The position numbers and the translations under genes were made by a program. A stretch of DNA of 64,000 bases from contig CM060854.1 of NCBI GenBank assembly GCA_030737835.1, forward strand, positions 8,132,860-8,196,859, in the 5' to 3' direction. The notes beneath the pieces are model-generated. The model saw only the letters and a program-made list of their open reading frames with translations. It searched no databases and was not told where the DNA came from. Each line of letters begins with the position of its first letter. Position 1 is the stretch's first letter. Origin of the DNA: Acorus gramineus. Its lineage: Eukaryota > Streptophyta > Magnoliopsida > Acorales > Acoraceae. Shown piece after piece: positions 62,533-64,000 of this stretch.

Positions 62533-63003
62533 TCAAAACCAGCCACGCAATAACATGTCAGAAGGACTCACATCCCACCTGCTCTTCCTCTTCCCAGTGC
62601 GAGGACGGGTGGGCACTCTGTTTTCCATGTCGGCATTGCGAAGAGAGGGCACACTTTCCGGGGCATCCTCTTCATCGCTCTCACTGAGCCACCCATAAGT
62701 AGGCGCCCGCAATGTCGGTCTTGTGCCCCAGTTTAACCAGGTAATCACCATGTCCACCTCATTTTCTGCACCTCTGATTGCTGGCCGAGTGACCCTGGAA
62801 TTTTCTTCTGCAACCTGGTTGGTGTGTATTGGACTTAGAATGTTGGTTGGTTCTGACATGAGGCCCATGTGGTTGTCGCACGAGATGTCTTTCCAACCAA
62901 CATCCCCATGGACCGCAGGCACTGCCAGTTTCGTTGTGCTCGTCCCCCCAACTCCAATGAGAGAACTTATAGGCAATCTGTCATCATCGGATTCATATTT
63001 CTC
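62533..63003 (-). CDS. Last exon of an unrecognised gene (5' part outside the window)
   Basis: An open frame of 156 residues plus stop, starting right after a good acceptor (TTTCAG|GAG at 63003). It reads EKYESDDDRLPISSLIGVGG and ends GKRKSRWDVSPSDMLLRGWF. The composition is acidic-patch then Lys/Arg-rich, typical of a disordered C-terminus of a nuclear protein. No earlier exon is visible up to 64000, so the gene probably extends past the window, or the exon is a captured fragment. The ATG at 63012 overlaps the acceptor and is unlikely to be the true start. I do not recognise the family. Confidence 0.55.
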   Translation of the reverse strand, partial: EKYESDDDRLPISSLIGVGGTSTTKLAVPAVHGDVGWKDISCDNHMGLMSEPTNILSPIHTNQVAEENSRVTRPAIRGAENEVDMVITWLNWGTRPTLRAPTYGWLSESDEEDAPESVPSLRNADMENRVPTRPRTGKRKSRWDVSPSDMLLRGWF

Positions 63004-63240
63004 CTGAAACATCTCAGGTAAGCATACTGGTATCAGCACCAATAAGCAAACACAGGTAAATGGTACACATTAATATGCTTAGTGCAAGCATAAAGAGATT
63101 AGACAAGTTACCAGAGTAACCAAGAACAATACAACTACTTGTACATCCGTGCAAATTTTGTCATGACTTACACATAATAGATAAATTCAAATTGCATAAG
63201 TGGTGATTCTGAACAACTATAGGTTTTTAACAATCAGAGC

Positions 63241-63345
63241 AACACAAGGGCCTCGTGCCTACCACCTTTCTTTGCTTTGGGCATGTAAACCTTGATTTTG
63301 AATAAAATTGAGGCCTACCATTCCATCCAAAAAAAAATAAAAATA
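63241..63345 (+). mobile_element. Severely 5'-truncated LINE tail
   Basis: TTTGCTTTGGGCATG then TGAATAAAATTGAGGCCTAC and CATTCCATCC followed by an A-rich tail is the same 3' end as the outer LINE in WDR55 intron 5 (near 21375-21430). CAACACAAG flanks both sides (about 63240 and 63354), consistent with a target-site duplication. Only about 100 bp were inserted. Confidence 0.75.
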
Positions 63346-63808
63346 AATCAAAACAACACAAGAATTCCTGTTGTTCATATCATGCACTCACTGTGCTCTT
63401 CTTCTATATGACCTGGGGATGCACTTCGGTGACCTGTCAGTAATTTTTCCTCCCAGGTTAGCCAGAAGGAGGTGACGGGTGCTCAATCGACATGTAACTT
63501 TTTGTAAATACTTATTCTTTTGACTAGTAATAAAATTTCTCAATTACCAATCAAAATAATTACATATTTTTTTCACAGTGATTTCTTCATTAACACTACT
63601 ATAAAATAGTTATTTTCTTCCCTTCGCGATCAAAATGAAGGTACGGAGAGTCTCACTAACAAATAATAGGTAAAACATTTTATGTATAATTCCAATGATA
63701 GATGAGATACATATATGAGATATCCTCTGAATATTAATGCCTTAATATAATAATAAGCAGCATACTTGACTTCAAAAGTCACAAACGAACAACAACAAAA
63801 AGATAGCA

Positions 63809-63990
63809 CAAGTGACCATAGCACAACGGTCATAGCTTACCTGTGTTAAGAGTAGGTCTTGATATCGAGTCTTGACGCTGACTTAACCCCTATGTGTGGG
63901 TTTGGGGATACATAGGTGAAGGTAGCCTACTCAGCTCGACCGTAAGACCAGCTACAGGGGGTCCCTCCGTTATCAAAAAACAAAAAAAAA
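63809..63990 (+). mobile_element. tRNA-derived SINE
   Basis: Contains an A-box-like TAGCACAACGG and a diverged B-box GATATCGAGTC about 35 bp on, then a unique body ending in CCGTTATC and an A-rich tail. The duplication AAAAAGATAGCA flanks it (63797-63808 and about 63986-63997). About 180 bp, typical of plant SINEs. Confidence 0.7.
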
Positions 63991-64000
63991 GATAGCAAGA

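Overview
The window is nuclear DNA from a flowering plant. It holds intron-containing genes with GT-AG borders, plant-type LINE, hAT, Mutator-like, PIF/Harbinger-like, SINE and LTR-retrotransposon relics, and a histone H4 promoter with the plant Hex/octamer element. Exons of the H4 and ABCG genes are GC-rich while introns and intergenic DNA are very AT-rich. The species cannot be named from the sequence.

Layout. 1-3.5 kb: AT-rich intergenic DNA with a short degenerate minisatellite and a foldback element. 3.56-8.59 kb (+): a complete six-exon glucuronokinase gene. 8.6-13.5 kb: intergenic DNA with a foldback, a MITE, a 146-bp copy of a WDR55 exon-intron junction, and a hAT MITE beside an unrecognised ORF fragment. 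13.55-23.91 kb (-): a complete 15-exon WDR55-type WD40 gene. Its 4.8-kb intron 5 carries a three-level transposon nest (LINE in hAT in LINE). 24.03-25.65 kb: a Pack-MULE that captured a cytochrome P450 piece and ends 121 bp upstream of the WDR55 start codon. 26.6-28.4 kb: a LINE relic and a short CYSTM-type gene. 29.3-33.35 kb: a degenerate LTR retrotransposon (-) carrying a tRNA-like relic, a Mutator-like element and a hAT MITE. 34.2-38.0 kb: a Harbinger-like element with minisatellites, a LINE relic and a hAT MITE. 38.26-38.57 kb (+): histone H4. 39.1-40.4 kb: a LINE split by a Harbinger-like element. 41.85-47.2 kb (-): a long, low-complexity protein gene of unknown function. 47.6-55.5 kb: AT-rich repeats and MITEs. 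55.49-59.17 kb (-): an ABCG half-transporter. 59.2-64 kb: intergenic DNA, the 3' exon of a gene that begins beyond the window, a LINE tail and a SINE.

The genes are ordinary unlinked plant genes, not a cluster or operon. Glucuronokinase feeds UDP-glucuronate for cell walls, WDR55 is a nuclear/CUL4-type WD40 protein, H4 is chromatin, and the ABCG protein exports lipids at the plasma membrane.

The most notable observation is intron 3 of the ABCG gene. It coincides to the base with a hAT-type MITE plus one copy of its target-site duplication: the element's TAAGC terminus completes the GTAAG donor and the duplicated target supplies the acceptor. The same TIR family occurs elsewhere in the window, and in one copy the terminal TAA acts as a stop codon instead. 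This looks like intron gain by a DNA transposon.
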